A DNA stretch of 57,461 nucleotides from Oscillospiraceae bacterium (GCA_022487055.1 JAKVJJ010000010.1:1-57461); one strand, 5' to 3'. Counted from the stretch's first letter, positions 1-8,687 are shown. Notes: generated from the sequence alone by a model not told the origin. Made by a program: numbers and translations.

Positions 1-137
1 TCAAGGTCCTGTCTTTCGTCATCTGCGCTAGACATCTTTCAACTCGCTTCGCTAATTTTCATCAGCTTGTCTCGTTTTCTTTGCTGTCCCTCTCGCGGCG
101 ACTCATTTATAATACCACTACACTATCCCTTTGTCAA
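1..137 (-). promoter_or_regulatory. Probable rRNA operon promoter and start of its leader, reading out of the left edge
   Basis: Read on the minus strand there is a perfect TTGACA (132-137) and a TATTAT (109-114) separated by exactly 17 nt, preceded by a run of A/T-rich sequence (about 140-185) that resembles an UP element. The transcript would run left through a purine-rich leader that ends at the window edge with the string GGACCTTGA. Leaders of clostridial 16S rRNA genes commonly carry such an 'ACCTTGA' stretch shortly before the 16S gene. No rRNA sequence itself lies inside the window, so the identity of the downstream gene is inferred. Confidence 0.6.
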
Positions 138-207
138 CACCTTTTTTCAGTTTTTTTAATTTAATTTTAAAACATCTGCTTTTTCCCGTCATTCCGCCAT
201 TCTTCAC

Positions 208-256
208 AGGAAAGGGACAGCGCAGGCACTGCTCTTTCCTGCAGATACCTGCGCTG
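208..256 (-). terminator. Hairpin region downstream of the DHPS-like gene, possible terminator
   Basis: Two overlapping inverted repeats are present: CAGCGCAGG (218-226) with CCTGCGCTG (248-256), and AGGAAAG (208-214) with CTTTCCT (234-240). They cannot form together. On the minus strand the first is followed only by a mixed CCCTTTCC tract rather than a clean T run, so terminator function is plausible but weak. Confidence 0.35.
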
Positions 257-285
257 CTTCTATTACATACTTTTATATATGTGTA

Positions 286-1116
286 TTATTGCCGATGCTG
301 ACGGATGGTCTGTGTAACATGGGATGCCTGCACAGCGTCCAATACATCATGCGCACGAACAATATCAATCCCGAAAAACTGGGCTATGCTGTCCGCCGCA
401 ATGGTGCCGGGTGTTGTCTGCTCATCCAGCGCCGAGCAACCGCTGGCTGCATTGATAACACGCTTGTGAGATGCTGTCATCAAAAGGCAGCAGCCGTCTG
501 TACGCAGCTTATCCGTATTCGCAAGGATGCGCAGGTTCTCCTCATAAGTTTTGCCATGACCGATGCCCGGTGCAAGGCAGATACGGGTTGTGTCAATGCC
601 GGAAGCATTCAGTGTCTGCACCTGATGTGCAAAGAAATTATGGATTTCTTCAAGAATGTCCTTTCCTTCTCCACTGCCGCGATGCTTCACAATGCAGCCA
701 CAGGTTGGGCTAACCGCAACGGACTCAATCATCGCCGGATCTTTAAAGCCGCCAAGATCATTGATAATATCTGCGCCATGCTGAACACACGCATACGCCA
801 CCGACGCATACCGCGTTTCCACAGAAATCGGCACAGAAAATTCATCCTCCTGCAACGCCTGCAGCACCGGCAGTACCCGCTCCAGTTCTTCTTCAGCAGG
901 AACCAAATGCCGTTCATCATTTTCAGGCTGACCGTTAATATCAATCGCGTCAACACCGGCCGCTGCCATGTCCCATGCCTTCGCAACTGCCGCTTCCGTT
1001 GTCAGGCATGGTTCTTCGGTGTCTTTCTGCCCCGGCACCATGCTGAGGATGCCCATGACATAATTCTTCTGCCCAAGCGGTAGTTCATATTTTCCTGCTT
1101 TAAAAATTTTCCCCAT
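286..1116 (-). CDS. Divergent dihydropteroate synthase-like (pterin-binding fold) protein
   Basis: A 276-residue protein that can be aligned along its length with FolP, which joins p-aminobenzoate to the pterin diphosphate in folate synthesis. The frame of the family is visible: VMGIL near residue 20, DAIDINGQ near 57, PISVET near 95, ADIIND near 115, LAPGIGHGK near 182 and the terminal VRAHDV. Several catalytic residues are replaced. The TPDSF loop reads VPGQK, the GGESTRP loop reads NGQPEND, SVDT reads SVET, and the Asp of DPGFGK is Ala. A good ribosome-binding site (GAGGAGG) precedes the ATG. No other folate gene is adjacent. It may be a divergent or repurposed DHPS; catalytic activity should not be assumed. 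Confidence 0.7.
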   Translation of the reverse strand: MGKIFKAGKYELPLGQKNYVMGILSMVPGQKDTEEPCLTTEAAVAKAWDMAAAGVDAIDINGQPENDERHLVPAEEELERVLPVLQALQEDEFSVPISVETRYASVAYACVQHGADIINDLGGFKDPAMIESVAVSPTCGCIVKHRGSGEGKDILEEIHNFFAHQVQTLNASGIDTTRICLAPGIGHGKTYEENLRILANTDKLRTDGCCLLMTASHKRVINAASGCSALDEQTTPGTIAADSIAQFFGIDIVRAHDVLDAVQASHVTQTIRQHRQ

Positions 1117-1185
1117 TACAAAATACCTCCTCTGAAAGGTTCCAGTTTCAGTGTTTTCCAGTTTCTCACCTTAATCTAATTTTTA

Positions 1186-1214
1186 ATAGTACGCCACAAT
1201 TCGGCAAGAAACAA
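1186..1214 (-). promoter_or_regulatory. Sigma-A type promoter for the DHPS-like gene
   Basis: On the minus strand TTGTTT (1209-1214) and TACTAT (1186-1191) are separated by 17 nt and sit about 70 nt upstream of the start codon at 1116. Confidence 0.5.
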
Positions 1215-1247
1215 GTCTTTTCATTAAAGAAAAAAGCGTGCATCTAT

Positions 1248-2495
1248 TCACCCATTATATGCTAAACGAATGCTGATACCCCCCTGCACCGCCGAAGTAC
1301 TATACTGCATTGCTGGATAGGATAGCCGCTTCCCCTCCGGCAGAGCTGTGTTGGCATACTGCACGCATGACTGGAAGAAATAGGGGGAGCCGTTGAAAAG
1401 TTTATCGACCGTTTGATTGAAAATCACCTTTTCATTTATATGCATCGCAAAAACAGTCTTTTTCTCCTGTGCTGCCTGAACCAATGCCTGCGCAATTCTT
1501 TTGCGCGTGCCACTGTCCAGTGCGGAAATCTGAACCGCACATTTCTGATAATAATTGTCCGCTGTGCTTTGTGCTGTCGGCAAAGGAAAGTTGCAGTCGG
1601 AGGCATCCCCATTCACTGGACTGAGGGTGTGGTCTTTTTTAATGATTGCATCGGTTACATTGAAATAATCATAGTTCCGAATAGAGCTATCCATCCATGT
1701 CGCATCAAAATGGTACCATTTCCCGTTGACGCAAATCAAATTCCAGATATGCGCGGCACCTTTGGAATCCCCGTTGACCAGACGGCACTGTAATCCTGCG
1801 CCGCTGCAAAGGAGCTGCATGGCACGGGCATATCCGTCACAGACGGCTTTCCCCTCCACCAGCGCACCGTAAGCCGTATATGGCTGCCAACTTTTCTGCT
1901 GGCTGTCTGCGGAAGCTTCCTTATCATAAGTGCAGCGGTCTGCCAGTGCGGTAAAAATTCGTTCCTCACGCTCCATCTCCGCTTGCCGACCAGAAACACC
2001 GGAAAGGATTTCGCTAACGGTACTGTTCAGCTTTTTCTTCATGGTATCACGTTCAGAGGAGGACACCCGGCTGTAAAGCTGAATGCTCGTGCCGGTCAGC
2101 GTAAAGGAATAAGTATATTGGTTGGATACCCAGAAAATCTGCGGGTTGTCATTCAGGAATGCCATAACTGTCCGCTTGGTTTCCTCATCGGTTAATTTGG
2201 CGGTTATCAGGTTTGCTGTGCGAATCAGATAGCCGTTTTCGTCCTTAGCACCGCTGATGGACTGCACACACTCCGCCAACTTGTCATACATCCGACGGCA
2301 CTGATCACTCGGCAGCCCCTGATAATCATTTCGCTGCGTGACCGCTGTGCACGCTGTTTTCCCAGCCTGTGAAGCAGCGGAAGATACTGCCGGAAGCGGT
2401 GTATCCTCCTGTGTCAAATTTCCTGGCAGCAGCGCACAGCCGGAAAGCATTGCCGCTGCCACTACCGCTGCGGCAATGCACTTCATTTTCTTCAT
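1248..2495 (-). CDS. Secreted lipoprotein with transglutaminase-like cysteine protease domain
   Basis: A 415-residue protein with a lipoprotein signal peptide: Lys-rich start, hydrophobic Ala/Val stretch and lipobox LSGC with Cys near residue 20, so it is likely anchored outside the membrane. Around residues 215-270 it has the transglutaminase-core pattern: VCDGYARA with the nucleophilic Cys, then AHIWN with the His, then YHFDATW with the Asp. Bacterial proteins of this type are usually peptidases or amidases acting on wall or surface proteins; the substrate here is unknown. The start has an AAGGAG site. A TATAAT-like -10 (2550-2555, minus strand) lies about 55 nt upstream without a clear -35. 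The remaining regions (residues 30-200 and 300-415) are not recognised. Confidence 0.75.
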   Translation of the reverse strand: MKKMKCIAAAVVAAAMLSGCALLPGNLTQEDTPLPAVSSAASQAGKTACTAVTQRNDYQGLPSDQCRRMYDKLAECVQSISGAKDENGYLIRTANLITAKLTDEETKRTVMAFLNDNPQIFWVSNQYTYSFTLTGTSIQLYSRVSSSERDTMKKKLNSTVSEILSGVSGRQAEMEREERIFTALADRCTYDKEASADSQQKSWQPYTAYGALVEGKAVCDGYARAMQLLCSGAGLQCRLVNGDSKGAAHIWNLICVNGKWYHFDATWMDSSIRNYDYFNVTDAIIKKDHTLSPVNGDASDCNFPLPTAQSTADNYYQKCAVQISALDSGTRKRIAQALVQAAQEKKTVFAMHINEKVIFNQTVDKLFNGSPYFFQSCVQYANTALPEGKRLSYPAMQYSTSAVQGGISIRLAYNG

Positions 2496-2626
2496 GCTCC
2501 GGCTCCTTTTCTTTTATTCTAAAATTGATGTATTTATGTCAGCTGTTACATTATACCTTCTTTTTGCGTGTGTGCCTACATTCAAGGGAAGAAATATTGC
2601 CGCTGCGGTCAAGGAATTTTTTCCAT

Positions 2627-2663
2627 AAAAAAACGGAGACAGATAGTTTTTCATCCATCTCCG
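2627..2663 (-). terminator. Intrinsic terminator
   Basis: On the minus strand CGGAGA...TCTCCG, with additional pairing GAT/ATC towards the loop, is followed by seven T residues. It lies just after the stop of the small membrane protein gene at 2670. Confidence 0.75.
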
Positions 2664-2669
2664 CAGTAT

Positions 2670-3380
2670 TTACCCAAGCAATTTCAGCAGAAGCAGAATC
2701 AATCCGGCAATAACCGCAACTGCCGCCACCGCCATCATGATTTTATTCTGCAGCGTAGTGGTTTGCCGCCCTTTTTGCTCCGGTTCATGATAAGTGAAGA
2801 AACTATTTTTCAGCGCACCGCCGGTCACCGTCAGTCTGCCGCTGCTGCGCTCCACTTTGCCGCAGAGTGCCACCGGCTGTCCCGGCTGAATGCATCCCTC
2901 CAACAGACGATAGCCTTGAAAGCCTGTCCCCGGTTGGTAGTCAGTCAGCTTCTGTACTTTTTCAGCCTCCGGAGTGCCCTGCTCCACCGTTTCCATATGT
3001 GACGGAAACAGTTCTGCCGCGTCCCCAAAGGAGGGGATGTCCACCCAAAGCTTTTCTTCTCCGGACGCATCCTGCAGATAAGGAAATTCATTGCTGCGCA
3101 TACTGTAGATTTCCCGCTGCCTTCCGTCATCCTCCAAAGCAAGGATTCGTGTTTCAAAATAGGCATTCAGTTTGTCACCAATCGGAGAAGCTTCCGGATG
3201 GTCTGCCTGGAGCGGTGCCTGTACTGTAAAAACACCGGCGCTCCCCTCTTTTACACGAAAAGACAGCTCACGTATATCCAGCACATCGGTATCCGCGCCA
3301 CTCTGCTGCATTTTGCCATAAATCAGGTTAATGATAAGACCAGCTATTAACAGTGCTGCACCAATGATTAACTGCTGCAT
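2670..3380 (-). CDS. Membrane protein of unknown function with two terminal membrane helices
   Basis: About 236 residues if translation starts at the ATG at 3380; a TTG eight codons upstream would give 244. One helix spans roughly residues 2-20 and another sits at the very C-terminus (about 213-233), so the approximately 190-residue middle part faces one side of the membrane. The middle contains a pattern loosely like the GIDE domain of MUL1-type membrane proteins: CGKVERSSG then GGALKNSFFTYHEPE. That assignment is tentative. It lies about 130 nt downstream of spoIIE on the same strand, with no terminator seen between them, so it may be co-transcribed. Confidence 0.6.
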   Translation of the reverse strand: MQQLIIGAALLIAGLIINLIYGKMQQSGADTDVLDIRELSFRVKEGSAGVFTVQAPLQADHPEASPIGDKLNAYFETRILALEDDGRQREIYSMRSNEFPYLQDASGEEKLWVDIPSFGDAAELFPSHMETVEQGTPEAEKVQKLTDYQPGTGFQGYRLLEGCIQPGQPVALCGKVERSSGRLTVTGGALKNSFFTYHEPEQKGRQTTTLQNKIMMAVAAVAVIAGLILLLLKLLG

Positions 3381-3508
3381 AAGGATACCCCGCTTCCCGG
3401 TCAATTTGACAATATCTTAACACAGTGAGCCAAAAAACGCAACGGTTTCCTATGCGGTGCAGGACAAATATCAAAGCTTCCCTTTATCCGAAAAATGCAG
3501 TACCAGAT

Positions 3509-5629
3509 TCAATCCGCCTGCTGCTGATAGGCGTGCAGCTTGATTACGATTGCTGTCACATCATCGTCATGTCCGTCGCTCCGCCGTGCCACCGCCCCGG
3601 CAACCACCGCCTGCGCCAGTTCCTGCGGCGTCTTTACATTGCTGACACCTTCCAGCAATGCGGAAATCCACGCAGTGCCTTCACATAAGGCGCCGTCACT
3701 CACCAGGACCAGCAAGTCATCGCTGCCAAGTTCCTCCTGCGAGCAGTGAAACGCCGCTTTCTCTAAAATACCGACTGGCAAACCGGGTGCGTCCACCGGA
3801 TGGACTTTTCCACCCACCCGAACAAAACTCATGGCGGCTCCTGCTTTCATAAAATCTGTAATTCCGGTATATAAATCGATACAGGCAATATCCGCTGTGG
3901 CAGTGGATTCATCACCGGACTTCACTCCCATCGCATTGTTGACAATCTGCAGGGCACTGTCAAAGCCGACTCCTGCCTGAATCAGCCGTGCCAGCAGGTC
4001 GGAAACCATCACGCCGTCCACTGCCGCTCTGCCACCGGTGCCCATGCCGTCACTCAGGATGGCAATATAACGGCCTGTCCCATCCTCAAAGCAGCGGGTA
4101 CTGTCACCGCACAGCAGATTACCGGCGCAGTTATGTCTGGCCGTACCCATAATTGCACGGAACCGCGGCTGCTCACAAAAGACAAGCCTCCATGAGGTCT
4201 GCGTTCTGCTGATGCTCGGCTGCGAAAAAGTCCGCCCGCATACTTTGGAAACTTCCCGTGTCAGCTCGGCCTTATTCACTTTTACTCCCTCTCCACGCAC
4301 TGCCAGTGCTTCAATCGTCATGCGCTCAAAGCGGTCAACACGGCAACTGACATCCAGCGGTTGCATGGAAAATTCATATAGCACTTCCGACACAAGTTCG
4401 GCACTGGTATCATCGCTGCGCTCGAAAAGCTCAAATTCAGATGCCATCTCCTCCATTACCGTACTTACGGCAGAAAACTGCTGCACCATGCGCTGCCTGT
4501 CCTGTGCGGTCTGTGTCCGCCGCAGCTCCTGTAACGCAGACGCCGGGTGCTGCTGTGCCTTGTCCAGCTTCTCACCAACCTGTGCCACGGTGCTGGCCAC
4601 TTCTCCCAGTGCCTCCGCCGCATGGTCAAGTCTCCCGACAACTGTGCGGCGCAGGTCCTTTGCGCGCGGTGTTTCACAGACGTCTGTTTTTTCGGTAAAG
4701 CGGCTAAGTAAGCCGCCGGTCAAACGCTCCGGCAGCAAGATATAAATAACCGATGCTGCCGCAATTTCCCAGAGCGTGTCCAACCGCTGTGTGGTAACGG
4801 CAGAGGGCAGACTGGCAACCGCACTGCTGAGGATAAACGCACACGCCGCCGGAAGCCTGCCAAGCGGCGCAAAAAGGCCGGCCATCAAGCCACCGACACC
4901 ATATGCGCCCGCGAGACCCGCCAAGCCATCACCGGTGAACGCGAAGCACGTTCCCGCCGCAATGCCTGCGATACTGCCTCCCGCCGCACCGCTGTATTCA
5001 CTGGCATATAAAATGATAAGCACCGCCAGCAGTCCTCCGGCAGACACCGGCCCGATTTTTAAGGCGGCAAGCGCTAGCAGAAATACGCCGATGGAAAAAG
5101 CCGTGCATGCAAGTTCTTGCGGCAGGTACTCTCCTTGCGGCCCCTGCACGGTGAAAAAGTCAATCGTCCTTGAGAAGAAGTATCCCCATGCACCCGCAAG
5201 CAGCGCCTCCGCGATGGCAAACGCCGCTGAAGTCCCGCCGGATTCCTTTACAAAATAGACAATCATCCCGGTGCAGAGGAGTGGCACCCCCGCCAGCAGT
5301 GCTGCAAAACCGGCACGTGAACGCATCCACCGCATGGCTGCCCCCTGCAGCGCCCAGCGGATGCCGACACACGCAAACAGCGCCATCAAGCAGTGCATCG
5401 GCACCGTGACCGCACCCGGCAGTATGTATCCCAAAGCCGCACCCAGCGTGATGGCAGCAGTGTATTCCCATGGACCTGCCGCTGCCATCGCCACCCCAAA
5501 GGGTGCGCACCTGCCAAACACCACCGCCCGCGCGGCAAGCAGCCCCAGCGCAAAAAAGGCCGCCTGTTGTGCGATGCTCTTCATTGCTTCCTGCGGTTTT
5601 ACCCGCGCAAGCAACTGCTCCTTTGTCAT
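3509..5629 (-). CDS. spoIIE: Stage II sporulation protein E, PP2C-type serine phosphatase
   Basis: A 706-residue protein with the SpoIIE layout. An N-terminal half (about residues 15-300) is built of many hydrophobic helices, followed by a linker rich in charged helices (about 320-460), then a PP2C-like phosphatase domain to the end. Metal-site motifs are visible: ILSDGMGTG with its Asp, VSDGA, and GHDDDVTAIVI close to the C-terminus. In Bacillus SpoIIE dephosphorylates the anti-anti-sigma factor SpoIIAA, releasing sigma-F in the forespore, and works at the polar septum. It is somewhat shorter than the roughly 820-residue Bacillus protein. Its presence points to a spore former. The ATG has a GGAGTG site. 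Confidence 0.95.
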   Translation of the reverse strand: MTKEQLLARVKPQEAMKSIAQQAAFFALGLLAARAVVFGRCAPFGVAMAAAGPWEYTAAITLGAALGYILPGAVTVPMHCLMALFACVGIRWALQGAAMRWMRSRAGFAALLAGVPLLCTGMIVYFVKESGGTSAAFAIAEALLAGAWGYFFSRTIDFFTVQGPQGEYLPQELACTAFSIGVFLLALAALKIGPVSAGGLLAVLIILYASEYSGAAGGSIAGIAAGTCFAFTGDGLAGLAGAYGVGGLMAGLFAPLGRLPAACAFILSSAVASLPSAVTTQRLDTLWEIAAASVIYILLPERLTGGLLSRFTEKTDVCETPRAKDLRRTVVGRLDHAAEALGEVASTVAQVGEKLDKAQQHPASALQELRRTQTAQDRQRMVQQFSAVSTVMEEMASEFELFERSDDTSAELVSEVLYEFSMQPLDVSCRVDRFERMTIEALAVRGEGVKVNKAELTREVSKVCGRTFSQPSISRTQTSWRLVFCEQPRFRAIMGTARHNCAGNLLCGDSTRCFEDGTGRYIAILSDGMGTGGRAAVDGVMVSDLLARLIQAGVGFDSALQIVNNAMGVKSGDESTATADIACIDLYTGITDFMKAGAAMSFVRVGGKVHPVDAPGLPVGILEKAAFHCSQEELGSDDLLVLVSDGALCEGTAWISALLEGVSNVKTPQELAQAVVAGAVARRSDGHDDDVTAIVIKLHAYQQQAD

Positions 5630-5758
5630 TCACTTTCACTCCGTTTCCCCAATTTTTATCTATCATTTCCCGAAGCCTAAGGTGGGTTTCAGGTTTTCAA
5701 GATTCAGTCGGAGCCTGTCCGGCTTTTCACTGCCAATTTCTTACAGGCTTGTAATCTT

Positions 5759-5783
5759 ATTATACAAATTGTAATGTGTCGGA
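5759..5783 (-). promoter_or_regulatory. Putative spoIIE promoter with Spo0A-box-like site
   Basis: On the minus strand a TATAAT (5759-5764) lies about 130 nt upstream of spoIIE. There is no good -35 hexamer, but TCCGACA (complement TGTCGGA, 5777-5783) overlaps the -35 position and matches six of seven bases of a 0A box. Bacillus spoIIE is activated by Spo0A from such an overlapping site. The rest of the 318-nt gap 5630-5947 is AT-rich spacer with possible weak -10 elements for the aminotransferase gene; nothing else is recognised. Confidence 0.4.
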
Positions 5784-5947
5784 TTACATCATAACCGGCC
5801 GTATAAAATGATTTTTTTATAGCGCACTGCGTCAGAACGTGTTAAAATATAGATATCTTCAAAGTATCCCTGCAAAGTGATGAAGCAAATTTTCTCTTTT
5901 TGCGTTTTTCTTTTCAAAAATATTATGTATTAAAGGTGGTATGAAGG

Positions 5948-7144
5948 ATGGATTACCGTTTCTCCGACCGTGTCAGTAAGCTGAAACCGTCCGCTATCCG
6001 TGAGATTTTCAAGTATGCTTCTGACCCCAGTGTCATTTCCCTTTCAGCCGGCAACCCTGCCCCGGATGCTTTTCCGGTGGACGCCATCCGCAAATGCAGC
6101 GAGGCGCTTCTGCGGGAACAGCCGGTCGATGCCCTGCAGTACAGTGTCACGGAAGGTCTGCCTGCACTGCGTGAGGACGTCGAAACATTTTTAAAGCAGC
6201 ACTGCGGCATTGCCTGTCCCGGTGACAGCATTCTCATCACCAGCGGCGCTCAGCAGATTATGGACCTGCTTGGCAAATCCGTAATAAATGAAGGCGACAC
6301 TGTGGTTTGTGAGGAACCGAGCTTTGTCGGGGCGCTTAATTCTTTCCGTTCCTATAATGCGGTACTCAAAGGTGTTCCCATGCAGGAAGACGGCATGGAC
6401 CTTTCCCGTCTGGAGGAAATCCTCAAAAATGACCGGAAGGCAAAATTCATCTATACCATTCCGAATTTTCAGAACCCGACCGGCATCACCACAAGTTGGG
6501 AAAAGCGGAAGGGCATTTACGAACTTGCTAAAAAGTATGGCACGCTGGTGCTGGAGGACAATCCTTACGGTGACTTGCGTTTTGCGGGAGAGTCCATTCC
6601 TGCCATCAAAACACTGGATACGGACGGCCGCGTGATGTACTCCGGCACTTTCAGCAAAACCATTTCCCCCGGGATGCGTGTCGGCTTTGCGGTGGGCGGC
6701 AATGCACTCATCCAGAAAATGGTGGTGTGCAAGCAAGGCAGTGACGTCCACACAAATATCTGGAGCCAGCACGTCATACACCGCTTCCTGCATGGCTGGG
6801 ACTTTGAGGAACATCTAAAAGACCTACAAAAAATTTACGCACAAAAATATGCTGTCGCACAGAAAGCGCTGAATGAGGACGCACCGCTTTTGCAGTATCG
6901 TCCGATTGAGGGCGGCCTGTTCATCTGGTGCACCCTGCCTGATTCCATTCCGATGATGGACTATGTGAAATCCGCCGTACAGCACAAAGTCTGTGTGGTA
7001 CCCGGTACCGCTTTTCTGACAGATGGCACCAAGCCGTGTCAAAGTTTCCGCATCAACTATTCCTCCCCAACCAACGAAAATTTGGTGCGCGGCATCGCAA
7101 TTCTAGGAAAGCTGGCTGCTGACTGGCCCAAAAGCGCCGATTAA
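5948..7144 (+). CDS. PLP-dependent aminotransferase, class I/II (2-aminoadipate aminotransferase-like)
   Basis: A 398-residue fold-type I aminotransferase. Visible motifs are SGAQQ near residue 97, NFQNPTGI near 173 for cofactor and substrate contacts, LEDNPYGDLRF near 203 with the Asp and Tyr that hold PLP, and SGTFSKTISPGMR near 232 with the Schiff-base Lys. It resembles the LysN/MocR C-terminal group, which transaminates amino acids such as 2-aminoadipate, aromatic or branched-chain amino acids. The substrate cannot be read from the sequence. There is no N-terminal GntR domain. A GGTGG site precedes the ATG. It is followed by a separate promoter and T-box, so it is its own transcription unit. 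Confidence 0.85.
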   Translation: MDYRFSDRVSKLKPSAIREIFKYASDPSVISLSAGNPAPDAFPVDAIRKCSEALLREQPVDALQYSVTEGLPALREDVETFLKQHCGIACPGDSILITSGAQQIMDLLGKSVINEGDTVVCEEPSFVGALNSFRSYNAVLKGVPMQEDGMDLSRLEEILKNDRKAKFIYTIPNFQNPTGITTSWEKRKGIYELAKKYGTLVLEDNPYGDLRFAGESIPAIKTLDTDGRVMYSGTFSKTISPGMRVGFAVGGNALIQKMVVCKQGSDVHTNIWSQHVIHRFLHGWDFEEHLKDLQKIYAQKYAVAQKALNEDAPLLQYRPIEGGLFIWCTLPDSIPMMDYVKSAVQHKVCVVPGTAFLTDGTKPCQSFRINYSSPTNENLVRGIAILGKLAADWPKSAD

Positions 7145-7153
7145 GCACTGTAC

Positions 7154-7182
7154 TTGACAAACCACATCCGCTGCCCTATAAT
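7154..7182 (+). promoter_or_regulatory. Consensus sigma-A promoter of the T-box/trpS unit
   Basis: TTGACA (7154-7159) and TATAAT (7177-7182), both perfect hexamers, are separated by 17 nt. Transcription would start near 7189, just before the T-box leader. Confidence 0.85.
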
Positions 7183-7188
7183 AGCGGC

Positions 7189-7456
7189 AAAAGCAGAATC
7201 ACAGAAAACCTGTGAGAAAGACAAGTAAGCGGATGCGCCGCACCACAGAGAGCCGGGAAGATGAAAAACGGCGTCCGGTATTCCGCTGAATGGACTTTTG
7301 AGGGCTGACTGAAAGGCTGTCATCTGCAGCTCAGTAGGAAGGCCGGACACCGCCCGTTACCGCGGACAGAGCGGGCATTTTTGCCAATTTGGGTGGTACC
7401 GCAGGAGAAAAAGCAAGGCTCCTGTCCCTTATTTTTTGAGGGGCAGGAGCCTTTTT
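7189..7456 (+). promoter_or_regulatory. T-box riboswitch, Trp specific, with intrinsic terminator
   Basis: This leader RNA senses uncharged tRNA. The canonical T-box core GGGTGGTACCGC is at 7391-7402 and binds the tRNA acceptor end. An AGAGAG stem I motif is at about 7247-7252. In the specifier loop, TGG (7291-7293), the Trp codon, is followed by a purine. The leader ends in a terminator in which GGCTCCTGTCCC (7417-7428) pairs with GGGCAGGAGCC (7441-7451, one G-U or bulge), followed by five T residues. Uncharged tRNA-Trp should stabilise the antiterminator and switch on the downstream trpS. Specifier and target gene agree, which supports the reading. Confidence 0.93.
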
Positions 7457-7513
7457 GAATGCTTTTCTGTCAAATCAATTTTTTGTAAAAAGAAACAGGA
7501 GGACAAATAGATT

Positions 7514-8521
7514 ATGGAAAATCAAGCACCAGAACGGAAACCCCGTGTTTTCAGCGCCATTCAGCCAAGCGGCAGCGTCACATTGGGTAACTACCTTGGC
7601 GCCCTGAAAAACTGGGCTGCACTGCAGGATGACTATGACTGCATTTTCGCGCTGGCAGACCTGCACACCATCACCGTGCGACAGGAACCCGCCAAACTGC
7701 GTCACAATACTTTGGAAGCCTATGCTCTGCTGCTCGCGATCGGTATTGACCCACAGCGCAGTCCCTTCTTCCTGCAGAGCCATGTTCCAGCTCACTCTCA
7801 GCTTGCGTGGGTTCTGGACTGTTATACACAGTTCGGTGAACTGCAGCGCATGACACAGTTTAAAGACAAATCCAAGAAACACGCAGACAATATTAATGCC
7901 GGCCTGTTCACCTACCCAAGTCTGATGGCGGCGGATATTCTGCTGTATCAGGCAAATTTTGTGCCGATTGGCGAAGACCAGACACAACATTTGGAACTGA
8001 CACGCAATATTGCGGAGCGCTTCAATAACTCTTATTCCCCAACCTTTACTTTGCCGCAGGCACTGGTGCGCAAAGAGGGCAAGCGCATTATGAGTCTGCA
8101 GGACCCATCTCATAAAATGAGCAAGAGCGACGAAAATGTAAACGGTTGCGTCTATGTGCTGGACAAGCCGGATGACATTATGCGCAAATTCAAGCGTGCC
8201 ATTACAGACAGTGAGGCCAGCGTTCACTATGGAGAAGGCAAAAACGGCATCAACAACCTGATGGATATTTATTCCTGTACCACCGGTGAGGACTATGCCA
8301 CTATCGAGCATGACTTTGCCGGCAAGGGCTACGGTGACTTTAAAGCTGCCGTCGGTGAGGCTGTCATTGAGCACCTGCGTCCGATTCAGGAACGCTTTGC
8401 ACAGTACAGCGGCGACAAAGCTTATCTGGAAAAATGCTGGAACGACGGCGCGGAAAAAGCGGCGCATATCGCCAACCGTACCCTGCAGAAAGTAATGAAA
8501 AAAGTCGGATTTGTCCTGTAA
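7514..8521 (+). CDS. trpS: Tryptophanyl-tRNA synthetase
   Basis: A 335-residue class Ic aminoacyl-tRNA synthetase that charges tRNA-Trp with tryptophan in the cytoplasm. The HIGH-like motif region PSGSVTLGNYLG is near residue 18, the KMSKSDE loop that drives adenylate formation is near residue 200, and the substrate pocket segment GEDQTQHLELTR is near 156. The length is normal for bacterial TrpRS. An AGGAGG site lies upstream of the ATG at 7514. The gene is controlled by the Trp T-box directly in front of it and is followed by a terminator-like hairpin, so it is a single-gene unit. Confidence 0.97.
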   Translation: MENQAPERKPRVFSAIQPSGSVTLGNYLGALKNWAALQDDYDCIFALADLHTITVRQEPAKLRHNTLEAYALLLAIGIDPQRSPFFLQSHVPAHSQLAWVLDCYTQFGELQRMTQFKDKSKKHADNINAGLFTYPSLMAADILLYQANFVPIGEDQTQHLELTRNIAERFNNSYSPTFTLPQALVRKEGKRIMSLQDPSHKMSKSDENVNGCVYVLDKPDDIMRKFKRAITDSEASVHYGEGKNGINNLMDIYSCTTGEDYATIEHDFAGKGYGDFKAAVGEAVIEHLRPIQERFAQYSGDKAYLEKCWNDGAEKAAHIANRTLQKVMKKVGFVL

Positions 8522-8551
8522 GGCTTTTTATTACAAAAAATTTTACAAAAA

Positions 8552-8590
8552 TGCCGTCGGGCGGAACTTCCGTGCCGGCGGCTATTTTTA
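8552..8590 (+). terminator. Probable intrinsic terminator after trpS
   Basis: GCCGTCGG and CCGGCGGC pair (one G-U) around a loop and are followed by TATTTTTA, about 30 nt after the trpS stop codon. Confidence 0.6.
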
Positions 8591-8658
8591 AGTATGAATC
8601 CATCATTTTTGCACAGCATAATTCAGTCAGGCATCTCTGGATTATACGGAGTCTGCTC

Positions 8659-8687
8659 TTGTATCTATGCCGTAAATGCGATATGAT
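8659..8687 (+). promoter_or_regulatory. Promoter of the paired flippase-like genes
   Basis: TTGTAT (8659-8664) and TATGAT (8682-8687) are separated by 17 nt and lie about 100 nt upstream of the first membrane protein start at 8789. Confidence 0.5.

Noticed and set aside
7475-8467. A 330-codon minus-strand frame opposite trpS
   Set aside because: trpS has all its motifs, a T-box and a ribosome-binding site; the opposite frame shows none.
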